Assembly: GCA_965232265.1 (NCBI GenBank)
Contig: CBDDPH010000002.1
Coordinates: 744,001 to 808,000, forward strand
Direction: 5' to 3'
DNA from: VXRD01 sp965232265
Lineage (GTDB): Bacteria > Latescibacterota > UBA2968
Length of the DNA stretch: 64,000 nt
Shown: positions 53,808 to 61,504 of the stretch, one piece after another
Numbering within the stretch: the stretch's first letter is position 1
How the letters are laid out: the number at the start of each line of letters is the position of its first letter
The notes under the pieces: generated by a model
What the model saw: the letters and a program-made list of their open reading frames with translations, nothing else
Databases searched by the model: none
What the model was told of the DNA's origin: nothing
Program-made: the position numbers and the translations under genes

Positions 53808-54494
53808 ATGTCCGATCTAGTTTCTCTCAATGTAGATGTTCGCACGAAGTCGGGAAAAAAGGTCGCCAAGCAATTGCGCTATCGCGGTCAATTGCCCGCG
53901 ATTGTTTATGGTGAAGGTGTTGCGCCTGTCGCCTGTTCCGTGGATCAGCGCACATTGGCCGATTTGTTGAAGGCGCATGGTCGCAATGCCATTATTTCCC
54001 TGAGCGCAGGCGATTCGAGCCAAAGTACTATTATTAAGGATATTCAGTATCACCCCTTGCGCGATGAGATGTTGCATGTGGATTTTCACCGCATTGATCT
54101 GACGCGCAAAATTGTGGTTGAAGTGCCTATTCACGCTACGGGGGTAGCGGTTGGGGTGCGGATTGGCGAGGGGATCCTGGAGCAGATGTTGCACGAGCTC
54201 GAGGTAGAATGCCTGCCCACAGAGATTCCCGATCACGTTGACATTGATGTGTCGGATCTGGATATCGGGGATTCGCTGCACGTTTCGGATATTGTCATAG
54301 ATGTCGGTGATTTGGCTGTTGTGACGGATACCGATCGCACGGTGTTTGCCGTGGCTGCGCCCACGCTTATTATTGAAGAGGAAGAGGAAGAGGAGGGCGA
54401 AGAGTCGGCGGATGTGGAAGGGGAAGAAGAAATGCAGGAGCCTGAGGTTATTGAGCGCGGCAGAAGGCGCGACGATGATGAAGAGGATGCGTAG
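53808..54494 (+). CDS. rplY: 50S ribosomal protein L25 / general stress protein Ctc
   Basis: A 228-residue long-form L25 (TL5/CTC type) that binds 5S rRNA. The N-terminal L25 domain (VRTKSGKKVAKQLRYRGQLP; MLHVDFHRIDLTRKI) is followed by the C-terminal beta domain (VECLPTEIPDHVDIDVSDLD) and a very acidic tail (EEEEEEEGEE). The TAG stop is inside a family A palindrome. GGAG lies 8 bp before ATG. In many genomes this gene is flanked by prs and pth; neither is here. Confidence 0.96.
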   Translation: MSDLVSLNVDVRTKSGKKVAKQLRYRGQLPAIVYGEGVAPVACSVDQRTLADLLKAHGRNAIISLSAGDSSQSTIIKDIQYHPLRDEMLHVDFHRIDLTRKIVVEVPIHATGVAVGVRIGEGILEQMLHELEVECLPTEIPDHVDIDVSDLDIGDSLHVSDIVIDVGDLAVVTDTDRTVFAVAAPTLIIEEEEEEEGEESADVEGEEEMQEPEVIERGRRRDDDEEDA

Positions 54495-54545
54495 GGGCGA
54501 AAAATTTTTCGGCCGTACCGCAGGGACGAGGCATGCCTCGCCCTG
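54491..54545. repeat. Two family A palindromes; first supplies the rplY stop codon
   Basis: GTAGGGGCGAAAAATTTTTC..GGCCGTAC (54491-54517) and GGGACGAGGCATGCCTCGCC..CTG (54523-54545). Confidence 0.88.
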
Positions 54546-54560
54546 ATTTTGGAGATTTTT

Positions 54561-56555
54561 ATGATTTTGGCACCTGTGCTGGGCGTGGTTGGGCTGGTTT
54601 GCGCTGGTTTGATTTATCTCTATGTTGCCAGACAACCAGAGGGCACGGCGTTGATGCGGGAGATCGCGGCGGATATCCAGGATGGTGCCGTGACTTTTTT
54701 GAAGCGCGAATACAGCGTGCTGTCTGTTTTTATTGTGCTGGTGTTCGCGCTGGTGGGCTGGGGGATCAATTTTGCGACGGCCATATCTTTTTTGGGCGGT
54801 GCGTTGTGTTCGCTTGCCGCGGGTTTTATCGGGATGAAGGCGGCGACCAAGGCAAATGTGCGGACGGCTTATGCCGCCAATGAGAGTGGGCGGGATAAGG
54901 CGTTGAATGTCGCGTTTTCCGGCGGGGCAGTGATGGGACTCTCTGTAGCAAGTCTGGGGCTTTTTGGCGTGGGCTTGCTTTTTTATTTTTACGGCAAACC
55001 CGATCAGGCGGCTATGATTAATGGGTTTGCAATGGGCGCGAGTTCTATCGCGCTGTTTGCCCGGGTTGGGGGCGGTATTTATACGAAGACGGCGGATGTG
55101 GGTGCAGATCTGGTGGGTAAGGTGGAGGCCGGGATACCGGAAGACGATCCGAGAAATCCGGCTGTGATTGCAGATCACGTGGGCGATAATGTGGGCGATG
55201 TGGCTGGGATGGGGGCGGATATTTTTGAGTCTTATGTGGGGTCTATTATTGCCACGATTGCGATTGCGGCAACGGCTGGTGGCGCGGCGTTGGGCGCGTT
55301 GGGGGGCGATTCGGAGATGGTGCGGGTCGCTGCGATGCAATATCCGCTCGTGGTGGTTATGATCGGTCTGGTGGCGTCGCTGATCGGCGTGGGATCCATT
55401 CGCGTTTTGCAGTCTTTAAGCCCCGATGCAGCGCTGCGCTATGCCACGTATATTTCCGCTGTTTTGATGCTTGTTGGGGCTTTTTTTGCCGCGGAGTATC
55501 TCGGTTTGGCTCGCGGGGTGTTTTGGGCGATTCTCTTTGGTTGTCTCGTCGGGATTGCCATTGCGCTGATGACGGAATACTACACGGGCGGGGCACCTGT
55601 CAGGCGCATTGCCCATTCTTCGGAGACGGGGTCGGCGACCAATATGATCGCGGGGCTGGCGGTGGGGATGGAGAGTACGACGTTGCCGACTTTGGGGATT
55701 TGTGTCGCCATTGCAGGGTCGTTTCACTTTGCGGGGTTATACGGTATTGGCATTGCCGCTGTGGGGATGTTATCGACTGTGGGTGTTACGATGGCGGTGG
55801 ATGCTTATGGTCCGATTGCCGATAATGCGGGCGGTATTTCCGAGATGGCAGATTTGGGGCCGGAGACGCGCGAGATTACCGATGAGCTGGATTCGCTCGG
55901 CAATACGACGGCGGCGATTGGCAAGGGGTTTGCGATTGGTTCTGCTGCGCTGACTGCGCTGGCGCTGTTTTCCGCGTATTCGGCGGCTGTGGGGATCGAT
56001 TCGATCAATTTGACCAAGCCCCTGGTTGTGATCGGTTTGTTTTTGGGCGGTGGCGTGCCTTTTTGCGTGGCGGCCTTGACGATGACGAGTGTGGGCAATG
56101 CGGCGTTTAAGATGGTTGAAGAGGTGCGTCGCCAGTTCCGCGAGATTCCGGGGCTGATGGAAGGGACGGGCAAGCCGGATACGCGTCGCTGTGTCGATAT
56201 CAGTTCTGTCGCGGCTTTGCGCGAGATGGTAATGCCCGGTCTGGTGGCTGTTTTGACGCCGGTGTTGGTGGGCTTTGTTCTGGGCGCAGAGGCGTTGGGC
56301 GGTATGCTGGCGGGTGCCACGGTGTCGGGTGTGTTGCTGGCGTTGATGATGGCGAATAGCGGCGGCGCGCTGGACAATGCGAAGAAGTTGATTGAGGGGG
56401 GCAATATGGGCGGCAAGGGATCCGAGGCACACAAGGCAGCCGTGGTTGGCGATACGGTTGGCGATCCCTTAAAAGATACGTCTGGCCCCGCGTTGAATAT
56501 TTTGATTAAGCTGATGTCGGTGGTTTCGCTGATTCTGGCGCCTTTTTTGGTGTGA
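54561..56555 (+). CDS. hppA: Membrane-bound ion-pumping pyrophosphatase (K+-dependent type)
   Basis: A 664-residue protein with about 16 membrane helices that couples pyrophosphate hydrolysis to H+ or Na+ export. The active site motif DVGADLVGKVE is at 179-189, followed by DDPRNPAVIADHVGDNVGDV, and a second acidic cluster DTVGDPLKDTSGPALN is near the C-terminus. GNTTAAIGKGFAIGSAALTA (about residue 447) has Ala where K+-independent enzymes have Lys, which marks the K+-dependent group. H+ versus Na+ specificity cannot be told by eye. The ATG at 54561 has GGAG; TTG 12 bp upstream is less likely. Confidence 0.95.
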   Translation: MILAPVLGVVGLVCAGLIYLYVARQPEGTALMREIAADIQDGAVTFLKREYSVLSVFIVLVFALVGWGINFATAISFLGGALCSLAAGFIGMKAATKANVRTAYAANESGRDKALNVAFSGGAVMGLSVASLGLFGVGLLFYFYGKPDQAAMINGFAMGASSIALFARVGGGIYTKTADVGADLVGKVEAGIPEDDPRNPAVIADHVGDNVGDVAGMGADIFESYVGSIIATIAIAATAGGAALGALGGDSEMVRVAAMQYPLVVVMIGLVASLIGVGSIRVLQSLSPDAALRYATYISAVLMLVGAFFAAEYLGLARGVFWAILFGCLVGIAIALMTEYYTGGAPVRRIAHSSETGSATNMIAGLAVGMESTTLPTLGICVAIAGSFHFAGLYGIGIAAVGMLSTVGVTMAVDAYGPIADNAGGISEMADLGPETREITDELDSLGNTTAAIGKGFAIGSAALTALALFSAYSAAVGIDSINLTKPLVVIGLFLGGGVPFCVAALTMTSVGNAAFKMVEEVRRQFREIPGLMEGTGKPDTRRCVDISSVAALREMVMPGLVAVLTPVLVGFVLGAEALGGMLAGATVSGVLLALMMANSGGALDNAKKLIEGGNMGGKGSEAHKAAVVGDTVGDPLKDTSGPALNILIKLMSVVSLILAPFLV

Positions 56556-56558
56556 TCT

Positions 56559-56642
56559 GTAGGGGCGAGGCATGCCTCGCCCGTCATTGCGGCATGCTTA
56601 AAGCATGTCCCGTAGGTTGTAATACGGGGCCGCAATCCAGGG
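56559..56642. repeat. Family A and family B repeats, with insertion
   Basis: GTAGGGGCGAGGCATGCCTC..GCCCGT (56559-56584) merges into a family B element interrupted by AAAGCATGTCCCGTAGGTTG..TACGG before GCCGCAATCCAG. Confidence 0.82.
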
Positions 56643-56701
56643 TTTTTCCAACCTCGTTCAGAACACAGGATTCTGAACCATTTGTCCATGGGGGATAGTT
56701 G

Positions 56702-57037
56702 ATGTCACGAGATTATGAGATGGCTTTGATTGTCGATACGCAGGTAGATGCGGATAAGACGGTCAGGCACTATGAGTCGCTGCTCGTCGATCAGGGCGCG
56801 ACGGTGGTCAATGTTGACCGCTGGGGCGTGCGCAGGCTCGCTTATGAGATTCAAAAGCGGCAGCAGGGCGACTATGCGTTTTTTTATTTTCAGGCTGACG
56901 CGGGTGCGATTGCAGATGTTGATCGGGCATGCCGTTTGGATGAGGATGTTTTGCGGCATCTGATTCTGCAGACTGAAATTCCTCTGCCCGTGGCGGAAGA
57001 GGCTGAAGATGTTGTAGAAGAGGAGGTTGCCGAATGA
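56702..57037 (+). CDS. rpsF: 30S ribosomal protein S6
   Basis: A 111-residue S6, beginning MSRDYEMALIVDTQVDADKT, with VVNVDRWGVRRLAYEIQKRQ (dimer/S18-contact strand) and an acidic C-terminal tail (AEEAEDVVEEEVAE). It binds S18 on the 30S platform. It overlaps rpsR by 4 bp (ATGA), the usual arrangement. A purine-rich GGGGGAT site precedes the ATG. Confidence 0.96.
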   Translation: MSRDYEMALIVDTQVDADKTVRHYESLLVDQGATVVNVDRWGVRRLAYEIQKRQQGDYAFFYFQADAGAIADVDRACRLDEDVLRHLILQTEIPLPVAEEAEDVVEEEVAE

Positions 57038-57291
57038 ATAGAGGACGATTGAAGGTTTGCTATATTTGCGAGGCGCGTGCGAGGGTCCCACAGTTTGAGG
57101 GTGGAGATCAGCAAGTGAATGTCGATTATAAGAATGATCGTTTGTTGCGCCGATTTGTTACCGAGCGGGGGAAGATTGTGCCCCGGCGTATGACGGGTAC
57201 GTGTGCAAAGTGTCAACGCGCTGTGGTGCGTGCCATTAAGCGTGCCCGATATCTCGCGCTTATGCCTTATGTGAATGATTCGATTCGGTAG
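57034..57291 (+). CDS. rpsR: 30S ribosomal protein S18
   Basis: An 85-residue S18 with LLRRFVTERGKIVPRRMTGT and CAKCQRAVVRAIKRARYLAL. The N-terminal CYIC and later CAKC pairs indicate the zinc-binding (C+) form. It partners S6 and is co-transcribed with rpsF and rplI. Confidence 0.97.
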   Translation: MNRGRLKVCYICEARARVPQFEGGDQQVNVDYKNDRLLRRFVTERGKIVPRRMTGTCAKCQRAVVRAIKRARYLALMPYVNDSIR

Positions 57292-57301
57292 GGAATACAC
57301 T

Positions 57302-57745
57302 ATGAAAATTATTCTTACAACAGATGTGGATACGCTGGGCAATGCTGGCGATGTGGTTGAGGTGAAGGATGGGTACGCGCGAAATTTTTTGCTGCCGCGC
57401 TCGGTGGCGTTGATTGCAAATAAGCGCAATATGGCGGTGTATGAAGAGGTGCGCCAGCAACGCGATGCACAGCACTCTCGTGAGACGCGCGACGCCGAGG
57501 CTCTGGCAAAGGCGCTGAGCGAGGTTTCGTGCAATGTGGCGGTCAAAGCAGGCGAAGAGGATCGCATTTTTGGATCTGTGACAACACAACAAATAGCGGT
57601 CGCGCTCAATGACCTGGGTTTCGATATTGATCGCAGAGCCGTAGAACTCGAAGAGCCGATTCGGGCACTGGGGGTTTATGATGTGCCCGTTCGTCTTTAT
57701 GCGGGGCTTGTGGTGTCTGTGAAGGTGTGGGTCGTGAGGGAATGA
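57302..57745 (+). CDS. rplI: 50S ribosomal protein L9
   Basis: A 147-residue L9: N-terminal rRNA-binding domain (MKIILTTDVDTLGNAGDVVE, VKDGYARNFLLPRSVALIAN), connecting helix and C-terminal domain (EEDRIFGSVTTQQIAVALND). The ATG at 57302 is chosen because the family begins MKIIL; an in-frame upstream ATG overlaps rpsR. The gene ends the rpsF-rpsR-rplI operon; dnaB, the common fourth gene, is elsewhere (10236). Confidence 0.96.
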   Translation: MKIILTTDVDTLGNAGDVVEVKDGYARNFLLPRSVALIANKRNMAVYEEVRQQRDAQHSRETRDAEALAKALSEVSCNVAVKAGEEDRIFGSVTTQQIAVALNDLGFDIDRRAVELEEPIRALGVYDVPVRLYAGLVVSVKVWVVRE

Positions 57746-57785
57746 TGTCGTTTGCCGTTTGAAACGGCAAATGGGTTGTCAGAGA

Positions 57786-57812
57786 GTACGGGCGAAACAT
57801 TTTCGCCCGTAC
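57786..57812. repeat. Family A palindrome
   Basis: GTACGGGCGAAACATTTTCG..CCCGTAC, just after rplI. Confidence 0.8.
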
Positions 57813-57847
57813 ATTTCCACGCAGTACTGTTGTTCATTAAAAAAAGA

Positions 57848-57883
57848 AGCGGAAGACGCAAATATGTCTTCCGCTTTTTTTTG
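57848..57883. terminator. Bidirectional terminator between rplI and the FGE gene
   Basis: Stem AGCGGAAGAC / GTCTTCCGCT with A-run on the left and T8 on the right; it serves both convergent genes. Confidence 0.9.
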
Positions 57884-57913
57884 CGATGACGAATTTGTCG
57901 TCAATTGCATTGA

Positions 57914-58861
57914 TCACGCATCCCGCGCACATCGAAATCCCAAATTGCCCGTGGAGCTGTCCGGGGTGTTTGCGCTGCGGGCAGCCACGCGGTATCGGTT
58001 GCAGTAGGAGTCGTGGCAAAGGTAGGAGCCGCCGCGCATGCTTTTCGCCTGTCCGATGTGGGGGCCTGTGGGATTTACGGCTGTGCTTTTGAGGTGGAAG
58101 GTGGGGCTGAACCAGTCGCTGCACCATTCCCAGACGTTGCCCGAGATGTTGTAGATGCCGTAATTGTTGGGGGGGAATGAGGTGACGGGTGCTGTGCCGA
58201 TGTACCCGTCTGCCCGGGTGTTTTGTTCGGGAAATGTGCCCTGCCAGATGTTGCACATGTGCTTGCCGCCGGGTTCGAGGTCGTCTCCCCAAGGGTAGCG
58301 CATGCTGTTGAGGCCGCCCCGTGCGGCAAATTCCCATTCGGCTTCTGTGGGCAGGCGTTTTCCGGCCCAGTTGCAATAGGCGACGGCGTCGTTCCACGAG
58401 ATGTGGATGGCGGGGTGGTGCCAGCGGTTGTTGATCTTTGTCCCAGGTCCTTCGGGGCGGTGCCAGCACGCGCCATCAACGGCAAACCACCAGGGGGTAT
58501 CCACGACGGTTTGCGAGATGTGCGAGGCGGTTTGAGGGGGAACAAACAGGTGGAAGACAAAGGACCAGCCAAAGCTTTCGGCTTCGGTTTTGTACGCGGT
58601 TGCGCGGACGAATTTGGCAAAGTCGGCGTTGGTGATGGCGCACACATCGAGGTAAAAGGGATCGACTGTGACTTCTCTCATGGGGCCTTCGCCGTCTTCT
58701 GCAAAGCCTTCGTCGTCATCTGTTCCCATGAGAAAGGTGCCGCCCGATAGGCGGACCATGTTTTTGAGTGATGTGTCACTCCTGCGTCTGTTTTTTTGTT
58801 TGCGCGTTTTTCTTTTTTTTGCTGAGACAGGTCTGCTCGCACCGCAACAGGGGGAGGACAT
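57914..58861 (-). CDS. Formylglycine-generating enzyme (sulfatase-modifying factor, SUMF1 family)
   Basis: A 315-residue FGE that oxidises the CxPxR cysteine of sulfatases to formylglycine. The match to true FGEs is strong: MVRLSGGTFLMGTDDDEGFA, CNWAGKRLPTEAEWEFAARG, YPWGDDLEPGGKHMCNIWQG, and GGSYLCHDSYCNRYRVAARS with both copper-binding catalytic cysteines (C282, C287), ending STGNLGFRCA. The N-terminal MSSPCCGA with a Cys pair also occurs in bacterial FGEs. The ATG at 58861 has AAGGAGAA; upstream in-frame sequence is a palindromic repeat. It likely activates the sulfatase at 896-2440. Confidence 0.95.
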   Translation of the reverse strand: MSSPCCGASRPVSAKKRKTRKQKNRRRSDTSLKNMVRLSGGTFLMGTDDDEGFAEDGEGPMREVTVDPFYLDVCAITNADFAKFVRATAYKTEAESFGWSFVFHLFVPPQTASHISQTVVDTPWWFAVDGACWHRPEGPGTKINNRWHHPAIHISWNDAVAYCNWAGKRLPTEAEWEFAARGGLNSMRYPWGDDLEPGGKHMCNIWQGTFPEQNTRADGYIGTAPVTSFPPNNYGIYNISGNVWEWCSDWFSPTFHLKSTAVNPTGPHIGQAKSMRGGSYLCHDSYCNRYRVAARSANTPDSSTGNLGFRCARDA

Positions 58862-58876
58862 AGGGATTCTCCTTCG

Positions 58877-59184
58877 CAGGGGCGAGGCGTGCCTCGCCCT
58901 ATGTGTGTTTGCCCGGATGTCGGATTGGTTTTCCAACCCGCCCGTCATCGCGTCATGGTTTTGTAGGGGCGGTTCGCGAACCGCCCGTCATGGGTGTGTG
59001 AATGCCTTTGTAAAATGATACGATGCGACGCGCGGGCTGTCAAGAGAAGGGCTATCCGCAGGCATGTCCCCTTGATTAAACCCTCAAGGGCAAGCTCTGC
59101 GGGTGTAAGCAGGGATGGACGCAGATGGAACAACCGTAGGGGCGAGGCCTGCGTCATCGCGGCATGGTGTAAGCCGCGATCCAG
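58877..59184. repeat. Cluster of dispersed repeats (families A, E, B)
   Basis: Family A at 58877-58900 (core AGGCGTGCCT) and 58962-58990 (core GGTTCGCGAACC), a family E element at 59050-59128 with an extra CCTTGATTAAACCCTCAAGG insert, and a fused A/B element at 59137-59184. No gene in this stretch. Confidence 0.85.
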
Positions 59185-59217
59185 AAGATTTTGCTTTTGT
59201 TTGTGGTTTTGATTTTA

Positions 59218-59405
59218 TCACTGGATAGAATCATTCCAGTGCAGGCTCTGTTCATCACTGGATAGAGGCGTTCCAGTGCAGGCTCTGCACATCCTGATTC
59301 CGCTTGCTTTTTGTCTCTGTATCCTTACTATATTGTTTTCAGTAATCCAGAGGTGTCGGATAAAGGCACTCGTCATCGCGGTATGCAGTTGAGCCGCGAT
59401 CCAGA
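59218..59405. repeat. Two family D repeats and one family B repeat
   Basis: TCACTGGATAGAATCATTCC..(59218-59250) and TCACTGGATAGAGGCGTTCC..(59255-59287), each ending AGTGCAGGCTCTG, then GTCATCGCGGTATGCAGTTG..CGATCCAG (59372-59405). Confidence 0.85.
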
Positions 59406-59416
59406 ATATTTAAAGA

Positions 59417-59704
59417 ATGAACCAACCCTGCGTATATATCATGGCGAGCAAACGCAACGGAACTCTGTACACCGGCGTTACCTCGAATCTTGTCCAACGA
59501 GTCTGGCAGCACAAAAACAATTTGATAGAAGGATTTACGAAGCGTTATAGCATACATACCCTGGTTTGGTATGAGGTTCATGAAACGATGCAAAGTGCCA
59601 TCACGAGGGAGAAGATGGTGAAGAAATGGAAACGGGGATGGAAGCTTGCATTGATTGAAAAGAATAATCCGGAATGGCGAGATTTGTACACGGACATCAT
59701 CTGA
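59417..59704 (+). CDS. GIY-YIG nuclease superfamily protein (UPF0213/YhbQ-like)
   Basis: A 95-residue single-domain protein: CVYIMASKRNGTLYTGVTSN is the GIY-YIG region (VYI...YTG), with catalytic Arg in LVQRVWQHK and YEVHETMQSAITREKMVKKW completing the fold. These small proteins are widespread in bacteria that carry many repeats; a role in DNA processing is possible but unproven. No strong ribosome site is seen (TTTAAAGA). Confidence 0.9.
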   Translation: MNQPCVYIMASKRNGTLYTGVTSNLVQRVWQHKNNLIEGFTKRYSIHTLVWYEVHETMQSAITREKMVKKWKRGWKLALIEKNNPEWRDLYTDII

Positions 59705-59746
59705 CCTGACACAAGGGCTGGGAGCCAAATGCAAAGTCCCCAGACT

Positions 59747-60106
59747 GGACGCCTGCTTAAAGCATGCAGAGCCTGCCCCTGCACGTCTTAAGCAGGGGCG
59801 TGACCCCGTATAGAGTCACTACGGGGCAGGCTACGGTTGTCATCGCGGCAGGGTGTAAGCCGCGATCCAGAAGGTTTTTGGTTGCCTGTTGATCGCTTCA
59901 TCTCAAATCACTCACAGGCTTCTTTTGGACGCCTGCTTAAAGCATGCAGAGCCTGCCCCTGCACGTCTTAAGCAGGGGCGTGACCCCGTATAGAGTCACT
60001 ACGGGGCAGGCTACGGTTGTCATCGCGGCAGGGTGTAAGCCGCGATCCAGAAGGTTTTTGGTTGCCTGTTGATCGCTTCATCTCAAATCACTCACAGGCA
60101 TCTTTT
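59747..60106. repeat. 180-bp tandem direct duplication
   Basis: GGACGCCTGCTTAAAGCATG starts at 59747 and again at 59927, with the following 180 bp practically identical. Each copy contains a compound palindrome (CTGCCCCTGCACGTCTTAAG..CAGGGGCGTGACCCC..CGGGGCAG) and a family B element. Confidence 0.95.
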
Positions 60107-60157
60107 TGATTTCACACTTCACACTTTATACTTCACACTTCTTAAAGGATTTCTCGC

Positions 60158-60778
60158 ATGACAGAAATGGAAGTGATTGCCGTTCAGCTCGAACCCAATA
60201 ACAATCATCCGCTGGTCTGGTTAAAGGATAAGGACCAGAAGATTTTTTTGCCGATTGCGATTGGCAATTTTGAGGCGGTTGCGATTTCTCTGGTGCTTCA
60301 CGATGAGGTGCCGCCGCGTCCCATTGCGTATGATTTGTTGTGCGCCATTATGGATGGGTTCGATGTACACGTGGAGCAGGTGCTGATCAGTGCGCTGAGA
60401 GACGAGACGTTTTTTGCCGAGATTACCCTTGTCCACGATGGGGAGTCGATGATTATCGATTCGCGCCCAAGCGATGCGCTGGCATTGGCACTGCGCGTTG
60501 ATGCGCCGATTTTTGTGGCTGACCAGGTGCTTGAGGAGGCGGGGTTGCCAGTCGAGAGGCAAGATCCCCGGGTGGCTGTTGAGCGCGATGAGGATATTGT
60601 GGCTGTTGTAAAGGCTGCGGGAGAGGGTGATGTTGCAGAAGAGGTTGGTGATGAGGTGGCGCAGCGGGTAGATGCGCTCAAGGAACGTTTGCAAGAGGCG
60701 GTCGCGCTGGAAGAATACGAAGAGGCTGCCAGGCTGCGCGACGAGATTGGCCGGCTCGAACACCGTATTGAAAAATGA
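60158..60778 (+). CDS. Bifunctional nuclease domain protein (DUF151) with UVR motif
   Basis: A 206-residue protein. Residues 1-130 are the BFN/DUF151 domain (FLPIAIGNFEAVAISLVLHD; RPIAYDLLCAIMDGFDVHVE; SRPSDALALALRVDAPIFVA). An acidic linker follows, then a C-terminal UvrB/UvrC motif (LKERLQEAVALEEYEEAARL, RDEIGRLE). DUF151 proteins are described as nucleases in plants and are common in bacteria; the UVR motif suggests a link to DNA repair. No good Shine-Dalgarno, but CTTAAAGGA lies 9-10 bp upstream. Confidence 0.92.
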   Translation: MTEMEVIAVQLEPNNNHPLVWLKDKDQKIFLPIAIGNFEAVAISLVLHDEVPPRPIAYDLLCAIMDGFDVHVEQVLISALRDETFFAEITLVHDGESMIIDSRPSDALALALRVDAPIFVADQVLEEAGLPVERQDPRVAVERDEDIVAVVKAAGEGDVAEEVGDEVAQRVDALKERLQEAVALEEYEEAARLRDEIGRLEHRIEK

Positions 60779-61007
60779 TTGCTTTAGAGACTGTTTTTTT
60801 TCTGGGAGCGCAGGCATCCAGGATGGGGGAGGGGCTTTTAACTCTTTATCGGCTCGCCTTTTGCCGTTGGTTTAATCCGCGTCGCCTTTCGCCTTTGCTT
60901 TTGCCTTTTCATCCTGATTATCCTATAATCCTGAAAATTCTGATTCGCTTTTTGCCTTTTCATCCGCGTTCATCCAATAATCCGTCTAATCCGCGATCAA
61001 AAAAGGC

Positions 61008-61036
61008 TTGACACTGTGTTTTTCATTGCATATAAT
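61008..61036 (+). promoter_or_regulatory. Consensus sigma-70 promoter
   Basis: TTGACA, exactly 17 bp, TATAAT: a perfect match. It lies 35 bp before the short ORF at 61071 and may drive the secreted-protein gene at 61505 through a long leader. Confidence 0.88.
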
Positions 61037-61070
61037 TAGCCCGTCATATACGTAAAATGGAGCAGTTCCC

Positions 61071-61196
61071 ATGAATCAAACGCTAAACAAAACACAAGGG
61101 ATGTTGTTTTTTCCTAACGCATTGCTCCTCAACGCGATTGTGAGGATGTTGCATTGGTGTGTGTTAGGCTGTTTTTGGAAGGAGGTACTCGAATAA
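61071..61196 (+). CDS. Possible 41-residue small protein or leader peptide
   Basis: ATG AAT CAA ACG ... CTC GAA TAA encodes MNQTLNKTQGMLFFPNALLL and 21 more residues, mildly hydrophobic. GGAG lies 8 bp upstream and a perfect promoter precedes it. It ends about 300 bp before the secreted-protein gene. I do not recognise it; it may be a leader ORF or chance. Confidence 0.4.
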   Translation: MNQTLNKTQGMLFFPNALLLNAIVRMLHWCVLGCFWKEVLE

Positions 61197-61504
61197 AATG
61201 GCGAGTTCATAAGTGTTCGTAAATTGTTGTCTTGAAAGGAATTAGAGAATATGAAAACAAATCTGTTGAAGGGAGGGATATAAATTTGAAATTTCGCAAG
61301 GTCGGGTTTGAAACCCGGCAAACTTCTCCGTTGTGTCGCGAAGGTCGCGGCTCTCACCCTATTCTGGGGCCGGGTCTTAATACCATACAGAAACAGCGCG
61401 AGAGGGTTGTAGGAACAGGTTTCAGACCTGTTATTTGCAGTAGAGTTAAAACGTTCGTAAACAATCATTTACTCGATCCTGACTTTTTTTAGGAGGTCGA
61501 TAGG
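61197..61504. other. Leader region of the secreted-protein gene
   Basis: Holds two palindromic repeats, GGTCGGGTTTGAAACCCGGC (61301-61320) and GTAGGAACAGGTTTCAGACC..TGTT (61409-61434), and several short frames with GGAGG-like sites but no convincing gene. Confidence 0.5.

Noticed and set aside
53817..55340. A 507-residue open frame on the minus strand opposite rplY and hppA
   Set aside because: It is rich in His, Arg and Asn as expected for an antisense frame of G+C-rich genes, shows no domain, and both plus-strand genes are unmistakable.
61232..61492. Coding region before the secreted protein
   Set aside because: The frame runs through two palindromic repeats and lacks family resemblance; most likely leader DNA.
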